From Sipunculus nudus (taxonomy: Eukaryota > Annelida > Sipuncula > Golfingiida > Sipunculidae), in the NCBI GenBank assembly GCA_026874595.1, contig CM049317.1, positions 64,314,118-64,378,117 on the forward strand: a stretch of DNA of 64,000 nucleotides, read 5' to 3'. The first letter of the stretch is position 1; each line of letters begins with the position of its first letter. Position numbers and translations under genes: made by a program. Shown piece after piece: positions 9,859 through 21,738 of the stretch. Below the pieces are notes generated by a model that saw only the letters and a program-made list of their open reading frames with translations, was not told where the DNA came from and made no database searches.

Positions 9859-10983
9859 GGGGGGGGGGGGGGTGATAGTCCCATATAAAGCTAGATCAAA
9901 ACAAGTTTACAAACATGAACAGGTTTCATGCAGTATATATATATATTTATATATTCATTTGAATGTCACATAAATCAACATCTAGAGTATATTTTAATAT
10001 TTATTTTAATAAATCTATGGAAAATCCCTTCTTTCCTCATACAGGTGTTGATGCAGAATTTGGGGGAAAACGTTACTTTCACACCACAATTCAAAATACC
10101 CTATAAAATGGTCAACAGTTTCAGATTAGAGCAGGGAGGGTGAGAGGAATCCAGTTGGGGATTAAAGTTATCACTCTTTAGGCCGAACTCCCCTTTCCCC
10201 CTCTTGATTTAACGTGGTCCCTCCCAGACTTGTTTACATAAAGATTAGTTTTAAGATCCCATGAAAGCATCCAAATTATGTTATTCCACCCATGATAATC
10301 AATTCTTCACATTGAAAGATACCCAAAGGTATACATGCAGCCTTTTATTTCAATCAAGTAATAAAATAAATGAAGCGTGTCCATTTATAAATGTGTAGCC
10401 ACACACCACACAGAGGCTGAAAATGTGAACTGATAATGGACACTGGATTAGCTCAGTTGGGGGTCAAATTTGAATGGTTTATGAAAAGTATGTTTATTGT
10501 TTAGCCTGTGCTCTGTACTTTTTGCTCTGTACTTTTTTGTGGTACAACAAAAATGGTTACCGGTATAATAAAGATTCAGGAACAATGTCTGTATTGAGAT
10601 GATCCTCAATCCAGAAATGTTGTCATTTAATATCAAACAACAAGGATAGCTGTACTCACATAGGGGTGAAGGGGGGGGGGGGGGTATAGGCCGAAAGACT
10701 GTTACTTTACTAGCATGTATGCAATTCCCTTGTATTGAAATGTACCATTGGATGAACAAGGAGTAGGGGGGGGGGGGATAATAATCAGTGTTTTAAATAT
10801 ATAGCATAAGAAAAATACATCAAATTTCAAAGGTTTGTGGAGGAAAGGTTGGTTTAAGGCCTTGTGATCATGATAAACCATTCAGGAACAATGAATGGTT
10901 TCAATGACTCAAATGTGTGGGTGTATAAACTGTCAGAGATAACAAGACACTGTCTGTGTGTTTGGCAGGGGGGGGGGGGGGGG
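9859..10983 (+). repeat. Cluster of four poly-G tracts
   Basis: Runs of 14, 14, 12 and 16 G on the plus strand within 1.1 kb. They could form G-quadruplex or triplex structures (inference). Isolated G-runs also lie at 6849, 14537, 17468 and 63880. Confidence 0.9.
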
Positions 10984-11429
10984 AGTCAGATGCTTATAAC
11001 CTGCACCTTGGCTACATTATTATAAATATTTTGTGGCAAACAAATACATATTAGAGGAAAATTATACTTATATCATTCATACAAAACTTAAAGGTTTAGA
11101 TCATTTATTAAAGGACTGATGTTTCCTGCCCGGTCAGTTCACTGCATTTCCTGCTCAATTTATCACAGATATACCCACAGGGAAACAGCGCCTACTGAGG
11201 AAATGACTTTTATTACTCCACATTTTCCAAGGAAGTAGCTTTCAGAATCATTTAATTTATCTTAGCAGTTGTGAGGATAAACAAATTAAGATAAAAGTGG
11301 ATCGACGATCGAGTAGAAACCTGGCAAAACAACACAGACGTGCCACAACTATATGCCAGGTTTAACTCCGTTTTTATCAGGATTTATATCCTGCAAATAT
11401 ACATGTTTTTAAAAACCTGTCTCATATAT

Positions 11430-12950
11430 TTGACTATACAAGTATATTTTGGATTTCGCACGAGAGCAAAACTGTAAATACCGGCAACGTTTCACCGGGT
11501 TCCTCGGCAACACATTTCGGGGCAACCTGAAAAAACGGCTCATATTTCATAACGATAGACGGATTGTTTTGGCCGTCGGGTTTATAATGTACAGATGGAC
11601 TGGTAACCAAACACAGGACATCACTGTCAAGGAATAATTGAAGCTGGGAGTTCAATTTTGGCCGGAGAGTGAAGAGAAAACTGCTGTCGAAACCATACAC
11701 AAACAGTAAACAGAGGCCTTGAAGCCATTCCCAAAGCCACGCGGGTTTTGTTTTGACCAATTTGCTGTCAACTGATTACAGGACACTTCAACTGCCACCT
11801 ACCGTCGCAAAATATCCACAACATAAGCAAATTTCAGCCCAAATCTTACAAAACACAGATTGCAAATGGCTTCCCTCAAAATGGCGCCCTTCCGCTTGCA
11901 CCGTAAACTATGCACATTTATTTACAAGCGTCATCGCTCAGCGTATCACTCCGAGATCTCCCAACACACCGCACCGGCAACGGGCCCCAGCTCCCATATT
12001 GAAATTTTTGACCTAATTTTGAGCGGCTACATCAACCTGTTTTGACCAAATATCTCTTTAAATGTCCATTCAGGAGGTTAATTAAAAATAAAAGTTGTCC
12101 CTAACCACAAAGCAGAGCATTTTACTGGGAGAATTACCACTCTACAACAGTCGTACTTCTTTGCCGAAAGCTTCACCTGATAATTGTGGTCCCAAGAAAA
12201 ACTCTGATTTCGGCCATTTTTGGGACCTGTTTGACAAAGGTTAACTCACTTCAACTTTAGTAATTTTGTAATCAGAAGAAAGGGAAAAGAGTTTGGGACG
12301 TATATCAGAAAATAGTGCCCCTACAGACGGCCTATGAATGGTTACAATGCCACTGGCAATAGCTCTCTGTATGCAATAGCAAGGCATGGGGAGGCCACCT
12401 TCAACTTTAGCCATGGCAGCGGCCTAAATGTGAGCGAATTTCTCTTGCTCATCGCGATTCGTCGGCTGACAAAACGCATGGATAGTTTCTTAAACAATTG
12501 CTTCTCCCTTTGCTGGAATTTTCGTAAAATGTTTCGTTCCCAGTTTTAAGAAATCTAGTCTCAAAGTTTGGTAAATTTCACGAGCTGGCCAGCTCGCCAT
12601 AATTGACCCACGATCCCAATGACATCTCGCGATTCTATTGGCCAGAATATCTATTATTGGGATTCTCGTGAGCCGATTGGTAGAAAGCTCGTAACGTCAC
12701 GGGCACTTGCTCTGCTCATTAGCATATATTCCATGCTTCAAAACAACATGGTGGATGGCAGACACAGCCGTGGTCTACTGTACAGATGTAAACACTACCT
12801 TGACAGCAAAGGTAACAACATTTCCAAACAGCTAGTGTGTCTGGTTTCAAACAGTTGTATTCAGGTATCGTATCAGGACGCGCTCACCCTTGGCTTTCAT
12901 TCATATTCAGCCAAAAGCGGACAGAATTGTACAGACACGTAGTTGTAGAA
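11430..12950. promoter_or_regulatory. Candidate CpG-rich, possibly bidirectional promoter
   Basis: A CpG-richer island in CpG-poor surroundings. The core at 12,600-12,700 has a CCAAT box (12616-12620), three reversed CCAAT boxes (ATTGG at 12637, 12656 and 12676), TCTCGCGA (12625-12632) and a CRE-like ACGTCA (12694-12699). AAAATGGCGCC near 11,880 resembles a YY1-type initiator. These are typical of housekeeping promoters. INO80D is transcribed leftward and WDR37 rightward from this neighbourhood, so it may serve either or both; no transcript evidence is available. Confidence 0.5.
12750..12811 (+). other. Possible first-exon end downstream of CCAAT cluster
   Basis: Downstream of the CCAAT/CRE core, an ATG (12750) opens a short frame (MVDGRHSRGLLYRCKHYLDS) that runs to a donor-like AAAG|GTAACA at 12811. 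It could be a 5' exon of a plus-strand transcript, perhaps the WDR37 leader, because the WDR37 coding exon begins with untranslated sequence. Weak evidence only. Confidence 0.25.
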
Positions 12951-14880
12951 CAGTGAGACTGGCCTTTGCAGCAGGTACACAACACTGACAGTGCTGTATG
13001 CAGTGATGTCCAGACTTATATGTAACTGGTATACGTTTTATGCTGCTAAAGCGACATAGGGGTTCATGTTTTCTTTGGACAGGATTAACTCTGAGAGCTA
13101 CAGTTCACAATAATGTAATTATTACTGGTCCAGACTATACTATAGACTAGTGTGAATTTTTATCAAATTAGTGTGTAAATATTTATTAATATTGTTACTT
13201 ATATATTATATATAGCCTGTAGGCTGTAGTCGTTAAATAAACCCTACATGATTTGATACTGGTTATACTGGCTAGATGATAAGCATGTGTATCATTTGGT
13301 TGATGTTTGTATAATGTCTTAGTACTTATAGTACTATGTAAGTGTAAACCAATTGTATCTCTGCTGTTTACAACCAGGATGACAGTCAAATACAGTTGTT
13401 TCTGTAAAGGATGATATTGATAGTTATTCCTTTATGGTTACAGCATAAAGTTTGTTATGACTCAAAACCACATGTTGGCCAGGAAATGTACAAATAGTTG
13501 CAACGATCTTGCTGAAGACTAACAAACATAAATGGTTGACAAACTAATCTTCTTGGTGGAGGTAAAAACTTAGGTGTGGAATTTAAGCTTTTAAGAGTTC
13601 TCTTACATTCCTGCATCACATACAGATTATAATGATATTGCTTATAAATATTATAATATTTGTGTAGGGCACAAAAATAAAATGGTCCATGAGGTGTTGT
13701 AAATAATCTATTGACAATTTGATTGATATAGTATACATAATGGTCAATGATTGGGCCAGGTACATGTGAAAGTAGTACTACTTAGGTACAGGTACTTCAG
13801 AAAGTGCCAAGGTACAGGTACAGGTTCATTTCAAAGCCAGTTGAACTAATCATTATTGCATTGGTAACTGCTTAGAAAGGGTTCACAGCTTTGTACATGC
13901 AATTGACCCAAGCATGGTGTCCATTTCCAGTATCACACTTGTACCTGCAGTACCTTATATTGTCCTTATACCAGATATAGGTACTTTAGTTCAAGGTACA
14001 GGGTACTTCATACTCCTGACATCCAGGTATAGGTACATATACTATGAATTGTGTACCTAGGTACAGGTACAAGTACCTGACCCAAACCCTGATATGGTAC
14101 AATTAGGATTTAGCATTAGTAGCTTTGTCCCATTTTGTTTTGGTTTTTTTAAGTAAATAAACGTACAAATAATTGAGCATGTCATTGATGAACATAGTAA
14201 TAGATAAACAAAAATATGAGAAATTAGTATATCATATGAAAGGAAAAAAATGGTTTAAAAGAGCAAAAAGGGTTGGATGAATAATCTCAAAGAAAAATAA
14301 TCATTTTCACACTGAGTGAAGTGCGACTGAAAGTTAAATGTGATGGTAGTATGCATCTTTAGGCATTAGAAAGGCAATTTTTCTCCTGGAAGGCAAACCT
14401 ATATTAATGCCTTCCCATTAGAAAAGTGAACATTTGTAAGTATTATGATCCCTGCTTTCATCCTTGTAATGAAACAGGATTACCTTTGTATTAATAACTA
14501 GAAATATGCAATCTAAGGAATGCAAGCCTCTGCCTTGGGGGGGGGGTGCTTCATAGGATGCTCCCATAACCTTGTTTGTATTCACTTATTTGACTTATAT
14601 TCCCAGGTTCATTTATGCATAAGTGACTGTCCATTTGTGAATATTTCTTGATGATGCTAAATCCTGATCATTTGCTGGATCAACCGTGTGTTGTGACAAA
14701 AAAGTAATGTCAGACTCCATGATTGCAACTGGAGGAAGCACAAATGTATGTTATGAGACACAAAAATGCATGCTTCTACCATGCCACACAGCAAGTCCCC
14801 TTTGGTATTAAGTCAAACCCAGACTGCAGTTACATTGATGGACAAAGGGGAAACAGAGATTATGGCAGTGTTCCCGTGTT
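12951..14880. other. Non-coding, AT-rich; GTAC-rich patch
   Basis: No gene seen. A patch at about 13,755-14,090 is rich in GGTACAGGTAC-type words and contains perfect palindromes (AAGTAGTACTACTT, GTACCTAGGTAC). Confidence 0.6.
13755..14090. repeat. GGTACAGGTAC-rich imperfect repeat
   Basis: The hexamer AGGTAC/GTACCT occurs many times with irregular spacing in both orientations, giving several short perfect palindromes. It looks like a decayed minisatellite. Confidence 0.6.
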
Positions 14881-15545
14881 GCATTTTTAGCTCAGCTGAC
14901 TATAAGTCATCTGAGCTATAGTCATGGTCCTTTGTCCGTTGTCCGGCTGTCCGGACTTTAACAGGGCACGTTTTGAAAGTGTTTGACCTACAAATCCAAA
15001 ATTTAGCATACAGTTAGATGTCCCCAAAATCTCCTACCATACTGAAAATTGGGTCCCTAGGACTTTGTTCCTGTGAAATATTAGGGGAAAACCTCCATTT
15101 TCCATAAAAAGCTATTGTTACATTTCAGGGCTACCTAATATCAGAACTACTGATCTGTTTTTTATCATATTTATTTTGCAAATTGTTTCATACATTTTCT
15201 GTGAACATACCAAAAATTAGGTCAGTATTGTGTATTGTTTTGAAGTAATGGGCCCAAACATTATGCAAATTTTTAAAATTAGGAAATATATTTGCTCACT
15301 TAACATGAGAACTGCTGAAGCTGGAGACTTTTTTTAGGTATATAACTTTATTTAATCAAGATTCAATTGTATACCCAAAATTAGATCTGAATTTTGCAAT
15401 TTTTTAAGTTATTAACATAAATAAAAAAACAATACCTTAAATTTTGTCCAACTTTTGCTATGGCACATTTTTTTGCTGTGAGCACTGTTGATTTAATTCT
15501 CACAGTATATATACATAAGGATTTAATCTTTTAAAATCTGAAGTT
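14880..15545 (+). mobile_element. Palindrome-headed dispersed repeat, copy 2
   Basis: Plus-strand copy of the family described at 7030-7740. The head palindrome is intact at 14888-14918 (outer arms TAGCTCAG/CTGAGCTA, inner arms TGACT/AGTCA around ATA). A TTGTCCGTTGTCCGG stretch and the conserved AT-rich body follow. Confidence 0.8.
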
Positions 15546-16077
15546 TCAAAGGAATTGATGGAAAAGAACCGCTTTTATTCAAGTTTTCATTCACATGTCA
15601 AGTGTTGTTTACATAAAACAGAACTAGTAGTACAGCCTTCACTTGTGTTATGTAACCCTCTCCAGGCAGCTTGCCTTGGCTCAGCTTGGCCACTACTAGC
15701 AGGCTTCCCCTCTGTCCTGCACTCCCCACCCCCCACCCCCCACCCCCAGCTGGGGCATAAACTAGATGAATGTTATAATTTTCTATATTTTATAAAATTT
15801 ATTCGCATTCTTGGCTATGCTACATTTTAGATTTTGTATTGTACCTTCCAGGTTTACAATGATTAAAGTGCACATTTAATTGTGTCCACAAAGTGGTATA
15901 TTGCTATGAAAGTGTTGATGTTCATCAGATAAGTAATTCTTTACTTCAGAAGAGTAAAAACTTCACCAGGTGTGAAATTGACCATTAATTCCAGTAATAA
16001 ATTAAAGCTGAGATAGTAATTAGCAAAATGATGTTTTTTGTCCCTCATTCAACTAAGAGTGTGTATACTTTATTGTA
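15546..16077. other. Non-coding spacer
   Basis: AT-rich, with a CCCCACC run near 15,725. No gene or clear element. Confidence 0.5.
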
Positions 16078-17531
16078 TCCCCAGACAAAGTCAGGGGATA
16101 CTATGTTTTCATACCGGTCCTGCCGCTGCCACCGCATATAAATCTTGTTGGCGCGATAACCAAAAAAATATTTCATGGAACTTTACCAAACTTGGTATAT
16201 GTATAAATATGGGTAAGAGGACGACGCCTTTGTAAAATGAGGTCATGACCTTTCCTATGAGTGTGGCCTTGACCTTGAATATCGCCATATATGGTGAAAA
16301 TCACACAAAATCATTAATTTCTCAATAAGGGATGCATGGATTGGTCCAAAAATCAACTTGACTGAAGATCTTGGATAGTAATGTCATGTTCAGGAAACAG
16401 GTGGCGCCACCTGTTATTCTTTTACTTGTTTTCGTGCTGTTTGATACCCCCATCATTGCCACTTAACAGTACTGTGAGCATTATGAGTCAAAAACTATCA
16501 GACAGATTTCTTTTATGTTATGCATATACATAGGTATGGGTTATAGGATGATGTTTATTTAAATTGGGGTCATGATCTTTCCTATGAGAGTGGCCTTGAC
16601 CTTGAATAATGCCATATATGGTGAAAATCACACACCTCTTATGATATCTCCAGTGTTGATAGCCATATGGATTTCAAACATGACTTATGTATGGCCCACC
16701 ACTAAAGTAAGAACCCTATAGGTTCTAGGGTCATGAGGTCAAAGATCCAGGTCACTGGACTGGCATTTTAAAAGATACTGTGGATGCATTTTCAGCCAAA
16801 CAATTCATCTCAGATCTTTCATCTTGCACATATAGTTCACCTGCCAAGAGTGGAAGACCCTTATCAATTTTGAGGTCACAAGGTCAAAGGTGAAGGTCAC
16901 AGGAGCCATCTGCCCAAAAATTAGTTTCTGGATGATAATTCCTGCTTCTATTGTTGTATGGATTTCAAACTTGACTTGTATATGTCCCATTGGAAAAGCA
17001 AGACCCAGATTGATTTTGGGGTCACAAGGTCAACTGTCAAGGTCACAGGACACATCTTTAAAAAGATGTGGATGCATTTTCAGCCAAACATTTCATCTCA
17101 GATCTTTCATCTTGCACATATAGTTCACCTGCAAAGAGAGAAAGAACCCTATCAATTTTGAGGTCACAAGGTCAAAGGTGAAGGTCACAGGAGCGATCTG
17201 TCCAAAAATTAATTTCTGGATGATCATTCCTTCTTTTATTGATGTATGGATTTCAAATTTGAATTGTATTTGACCCATTGGAAAAGCAAGACCCAAATTG
17301 ATTTTGGGGGTCATGAGGTCAAAGGTCAAGGTCACATGACACATCTTCAAAAAGATCAAGGTCACAGGACCAACATCTTCAACAAGATTGTGGATTGTTA
17401 GATGGAAGAAACAATAAATATGCCAAGTGTCAGTATATGCTGCTAAAAATGGGGACCTATTCTTAAAGGGGGGGGGGGGGCCTACTATGTCTGGGGATAC
17501 TCTGGCACCTGCGGTGCCAAGAAATGTCTAG
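16078..17531 (+). mobile_element. Non-autonomous Helitron/Helentron-like element
   Basis: The left end sits at A|TCCCC inside GTATCCCCAGAC (16075-16086). The exact inverse GTCTGGGGATAC lies subterminally at 17489-17500. Next come a 7-bp-stem hairpin TGGCACCTGCGGTGCCA (17503-17519), eight bases, and CTAG (17528-17531) followed by T. This is the Helitron 3' layout (hairpin, short gap, CTRR, insertion between A and T), with the subterminal inverted repeats known from Helentron-associated elements. The body has about 285-bp tandem units (GATGCATTTTCAGCC at about 16,785 and 17,070) and AGGTCA-rich segments. No Rep or helicase frame, so it is non-autonomous. Confidence 0.65.
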
Positions 17532-19683
17532 TTTTATTTGAAAAGATGTTTTTATTTTATCAAATTTACTTAATCTTTTATTTTTGGTGAATAAAATTTA
17601 GCATGTACTGAAAACTCCAACGTACAAAACTTTTTTAAAGTGATTCAAGGAATAATCTTGAAGATGCCATGTTGTGGCATTATTTTCTTTTCAATTCAGT
17701 TTAAACATTTGTAATTTATAAACAATAAAATATATATGTGTATGCATAATATGACCCAATATTAGCTACACTCTGGATAAATAATGATTGCAACTTGAAA
17801 TTCTGATATTTAAACTTATATTTTCAGATTTTATTAATTAAGAATTTATAAAACGTTTTAATAAAACAAAAGAATCTGATTAAAACTATTAATGGAAAAA
17901 GTGGATATGCTAAAAAAATAGGCTTTAATATAAACTTAAATGCATTTTTCCCTTGAAAGTGAAATAAAGGTATTAGACTATTAGTCCATTCTGTCCACTT
18001 ACCTGTCCATCTGTAAATTTTTCATATGCATCACAGTATCTCAAAACTTTTACTGTTTTTCTTAGTTTTGCAATCATATATTTAGAACTTTAACCAATAG
18101 AAGGGCCCCTTATCTTTTCATATGCTTCTCATATGCTTATATATATTAAAAACATTACAATAGAATATTTTGCATTTGCAAAAATTTCAATCTTCAGCTG
18201 AACGCTGTGACCCATGGGTCCCTCGTTCTAGTAATTGTTGCACTCATCCACTGCCTGCAGTGGGCACCCACCAGACATTAACACAGGGCCTTTGTACTTA
18301 GACCATTTGTCTTGGAGTTAATCTAAAAACCTACTTTGCATTGAATGTGTTTAGGTTCATTTGTGACTTTTTATGAAATTTTGTGCCCAGGGCCCCAGGC
18401 AAATAAAAACATATTATTTTGTTACCACTAATGATAGGAATAATACTTAATCCACGAGTTTGATTAATTCAAACACAGTTCTCAAAAAATAGGACTCGAG
18501 TACTCTTGAGCACTCATGTGTGAATGCTAATCTGTATATTTACTATATCACTGCAAACCTAAAGCAAATGTATTTGTTCAGAATATCATGGGTCCCACCG
18601 TCCCAGGGGCCTTGCTTTTGGTCATTTAAAGAGAGACAGATGACACTTTACTTCTCTTGCTACACATAAATGCTCAATAAATCAAATACCAAATTTATAT
18701 GTTTTTTGGGGGACACATTGAGACATTTACAAATAGCTGCCCCTTTATGTCTTCACGTTTTTTTTTTCATGCTCTAATCTTGAGTCAGTTTATGCTTCTC
18801 AAGTACTATTCAAAACCTTCAGTAACCTCATATGCAGAGGTGATGACGACACTAATTAACAAGGCAAACTTGAGGTGAATAGACTCACCGTTATTGACAA
18901 GATAAAGATTCAAGTGCAGTCAACATTCATTCTACAGTCACATGGTTGTATTAGCAGTCCCTGTGTAAAGGCTGTGGGTAACTTAAACTTGTATAACCTG
19001 AAGTTTGGGTCATTATTGTTAAAGTCATAAATAAATTATTGTATAAATCAAATTTATACTCTGAGGGTGACCCTGTTGTACAAGTAAATAAATGTAAGAA
19101 ATTAGGTTGTACATGTTACAAATTTCCTTGTCTTTGGAAGCAGATGGTACATGTATAAAAAATTGTATTCTTGTCTGAGTAGGAAGGTTACTATGTGTGC
19201 TTGTTTTTTTGACTATGAGTCATTAACAATAATTAGTGTTATTTTCATCAAGATGTTATCATAATTATTCAGTGACAGGTATAGCATCAGTGTTGGTTAA
19301 ATACTGTAACTAATTACCCACACACACTTACTGGGGTGGAAATTATGGTTTTATCCATAGTCAAATGTTTGTATGCATGTCTCCTGGTTTGATTGTATGC
19401 AAGATAAGTGAGAAATTTATGATAGTTTTCTGGTGGATCTTTTTGTCTGTCTGTAGAAATATCTTGAAATGTTTTGAAACCATGTTATCTGATAATCTAA
19501 GTCCAAGTGCAAGAGTGAGTCTATCTACCAGAGTCCAATTCTGAGCCTTTAGGTCCAAGTCTTAGACCACTGTCTTCATGTCCCAAGTCTGTAAAAGCTC
19601 AGGTCTGAGTCCATAAAAATATCTTTATTTAAAACACTTCTGTATGATTGAGAATAACATGAATCAGTCTTGTATCACTGGTG
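17532..19683. other. Non-coding, with repeat terminus near 18,190-18,232
   Basis: No gene. The terminal module CAGCTGAACGCTGTGACCCATGGGTCCCT occurs in parts at 18,196-18,225 (core palindrome GACCCATGGGTC), without a clear body. Around 19,500-19,620 are reversed GGACTCAGACTTG-type words also seen at 57.3-57.7 kb. Confidence 0.5.
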
Positions 19684-19981
19684 TGCTTGGGGCCTTGACA
19701 GCTGAGCGGTAAAATGCTTGGCCTTCTCCACTGGTGACCCAGGTTTGATCCCAGGTTCTCCGGCCGTTCTCTCCGGGTTCTCCAGCTTCCTCTACCTCTC
19801 TCACTATGATCTTCAACTCTATCAGTATCTTCTATTTTTGCCTTAAATATCTATCTGTATACAGACTTAATCTGCCAAACTTTGTCGTTTCTTAAGTTAA
19901 GGTGCCAGTGTTGACCAGATTTTCTGAAGACCTGTGACTGGCTCAAAGGCCGACTTCACTTTCAGTCAGTCAATCACTGTT
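19684..19981 (+). mobile_element. tRNA-derived SINE
   Basis: An RNA polymerase III A-box-like CAGCTGAGCGGTAAA (from about 19,699) is followed 43 bp later by a B-box GGTTTGATCCC (19742-19752), the spacing seen in tRNA genes. Downstream comes a TCTCCGGGTTCTCC / CTTCCTC tract typical of invertebrate SINE bodies, then an unrelated tail. It does not fold as a functional tRNA by inspection. Confidence 0.65.
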
Positions 19982-20566
19982 GTGCTCAATAGAATTAATG
20001 CTTAACTGAAGTGAGGGTACCAACACAAACCCTTGAAAGATACCAGTTCATCACTGTTTGTCACCAAAATAAGTGGATGTCCCTGAATGTGCCTATAATG
20101 CTGGATGGATGCCAGGAAACCGAGGTGTTCCCAGTGCACTATTATATACCAGTATTGTATTATCAAGAAAATATCAGCAGCATTTTGATGGGATTTATAA
20201 GTTTGTTTTGTATACAGGCTTTATCACTGACTTGAAGAGTTAAATATTAATCAAGCCTTGTTTGATAAAATAGTTATGGTTTGGTCTGTTGAGAGTGACA
20301 GGTGAACCTACTGATAACTATCACAAGAGTGCAAGGTACTTTTTTCATAATACTAGTCCCAGTACAAAGCCAAACTGTCATTTTATCAGTATGCTGCAGT
20401 GTTAAGAGAATGTATCAACATGACAACATTATGGTAATTAGAATATTTTTAAAGATCTTTATGATAGTAGGGCCTATTTTTCAATATGACCAGTGTTACC
20501 TTAAAAAACTCATTAATAACTAGGTTCTTTCAGAATTTATTCTAGAGCTCAGGTGGCAATAAGGTC
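19982..20566. other. Non-coding spacer
   Basis: AT-rich; nothing recognised before the LTR. Confidence 0.5.
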
Positions 20567-20571
20567 CAGAT

Positions 20572-20781
20572 TGTTGTTATATGACCATGCATATACAGCA
20601 ACCTCATTTAGGTGTATCTGTAACAATGAGTCACTGACCCAGTAGTGTGTCAGCAGTCTGGGCTACACCATCTGACTGGATATTCTTGCGTATCAGTGAA
20701 TACATGTATCACATATCAGATATAATAAATGCACCAATATACAAGCTGTGGATTATCTATTCATTGAAACATAACATAACA
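20572..20781 (+). repeat. 5' LTR of the Gypsy element
   Basis: TG...CA-bounded; followed directly by the tRNA-Leu-type primer-binding site at 20782-20798. Confidence 0.7.
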
Positions 20782-20849
20782 TGGTGTCAGAAGTGGGATG
20801 TGAACCCACACCTACATTTGTGGAAAAAACCTTGGTTCCATACAAGTGT

Positions 20850-21735
20850 TGGCTTACTTTGACCCTAAGAAGCTCTTGCCTTGCAAACTGACGCCAGCAG
20901 TAAAGGTGCTGGGGCAGAACTACTATAAAATTGATTGCCTGTTGCATATGCAAGCTAAAGTTTAACAAGCACAGAATCAAATTACTGTAACACTGAGAGG
21001 GAGATGCTAGCTATTGTGTTTGACCTAGAAAGATTCCACCATTATGTGTATGGCCGACACATCTTGATAGAATCTTAACATGGACAATTTGTAAGTATTA
21101 CAAAGAAAAACCTTACAAGCGCACCACCTGGACTCATGAAAATGCTGTTGAGAATTAAAAGGTATGATTTCGAAGTGAAATATTGACCAGGGCAAAAATT
21201 ACTAGTCGCTGATGCATTGTCAAGGGTGACAACAGGAGACAAACCAAAGGAAATGCGAGACATGGACATAACTGTACATGAAGTAGTTAATGTTACTCAA
21301 AACAAGCTGGACTAAATCAAGGACATTACAGCAAAGGATGAAACCTTGAGTTCACTCATGAAAACAGTCATGAATGGACGGCCAAATTCACAGAAAGGAC
21401 TTCTAGCAAACATCAAGAAATACTTTTGGAGATGAAATAAGTGTATATGATGGGATTTTGCTGAAAGGAGATCGGATGATAATCCCAGAGGAAATGAAAG
21501 ATGAAGCTCTGAATTGGATCCATGCAGGACACCAAGGAATAGATGTAGACTGAGGGCCAGAGCATCTGTGTTTGGCATCAATGCAGATATTGAAAGATTA
21601 GCAAAAACATGTGACACTTGCCAGTGCCACCAACTCACACAACAAAAACAACTGATGATTCACATTGAAGCAGAAAGGCCATGGGAAATATTTGGTTCTG
21701 ACTTATTCCACTGGCATAATGAAAATTACCTGTTT
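20850..21735 (+). pseudogene. Gypsy pol remnant: RNase H and integrase N-terminus
   Basis: Discontinuous frames show the RNase H region (AYFDPKK, then EMLAIVFDLERFHHYVYGRH, then VADALSR). The integrase zinc-binding part follows (NADIERLAKTCDTCQ), and then the first part of the catalytic core (GSDLFHW). Several in-frame stops and a frameshift near 21,430 disrupt it. The frame is cut at 21738 by the inserted element. This is a relic, described only as such. Confidence 0.8.
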
Positions 21736-21738
21736 TTA

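Larger units (their letters stand above)
9310..11430. other. Upstream/intron region of INO80D with microsatellites and G-runs
   Basis: Holds an (AT)n tract (about 9466-9521) and four poly-G runs of 12-16 bases (9859-9872, 10671-10684, 10766-10777, 10968-10983). A donor-like ACAG|GTATGT on the minus strand ends at 9613 and could belong to an untranslated or N-terminal INO80D exon, but no matching acceptor or convincing frame was found. Confidence 0.5.

Noticed and set aside
10440-10475. TAGCTCAGTTGG, a perfect tRNA A-box word
   Set aside because: No B-box at the proper distance and no cloverleaf; likely coincidence or a tiny SINE fragment.
12334-12942. Two plus-strand frames of 71 and 107 codons in the CpG-richer region
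   Set aside because: No recognisable domain; they run across CCAAT boxes and probable promoter DNA.
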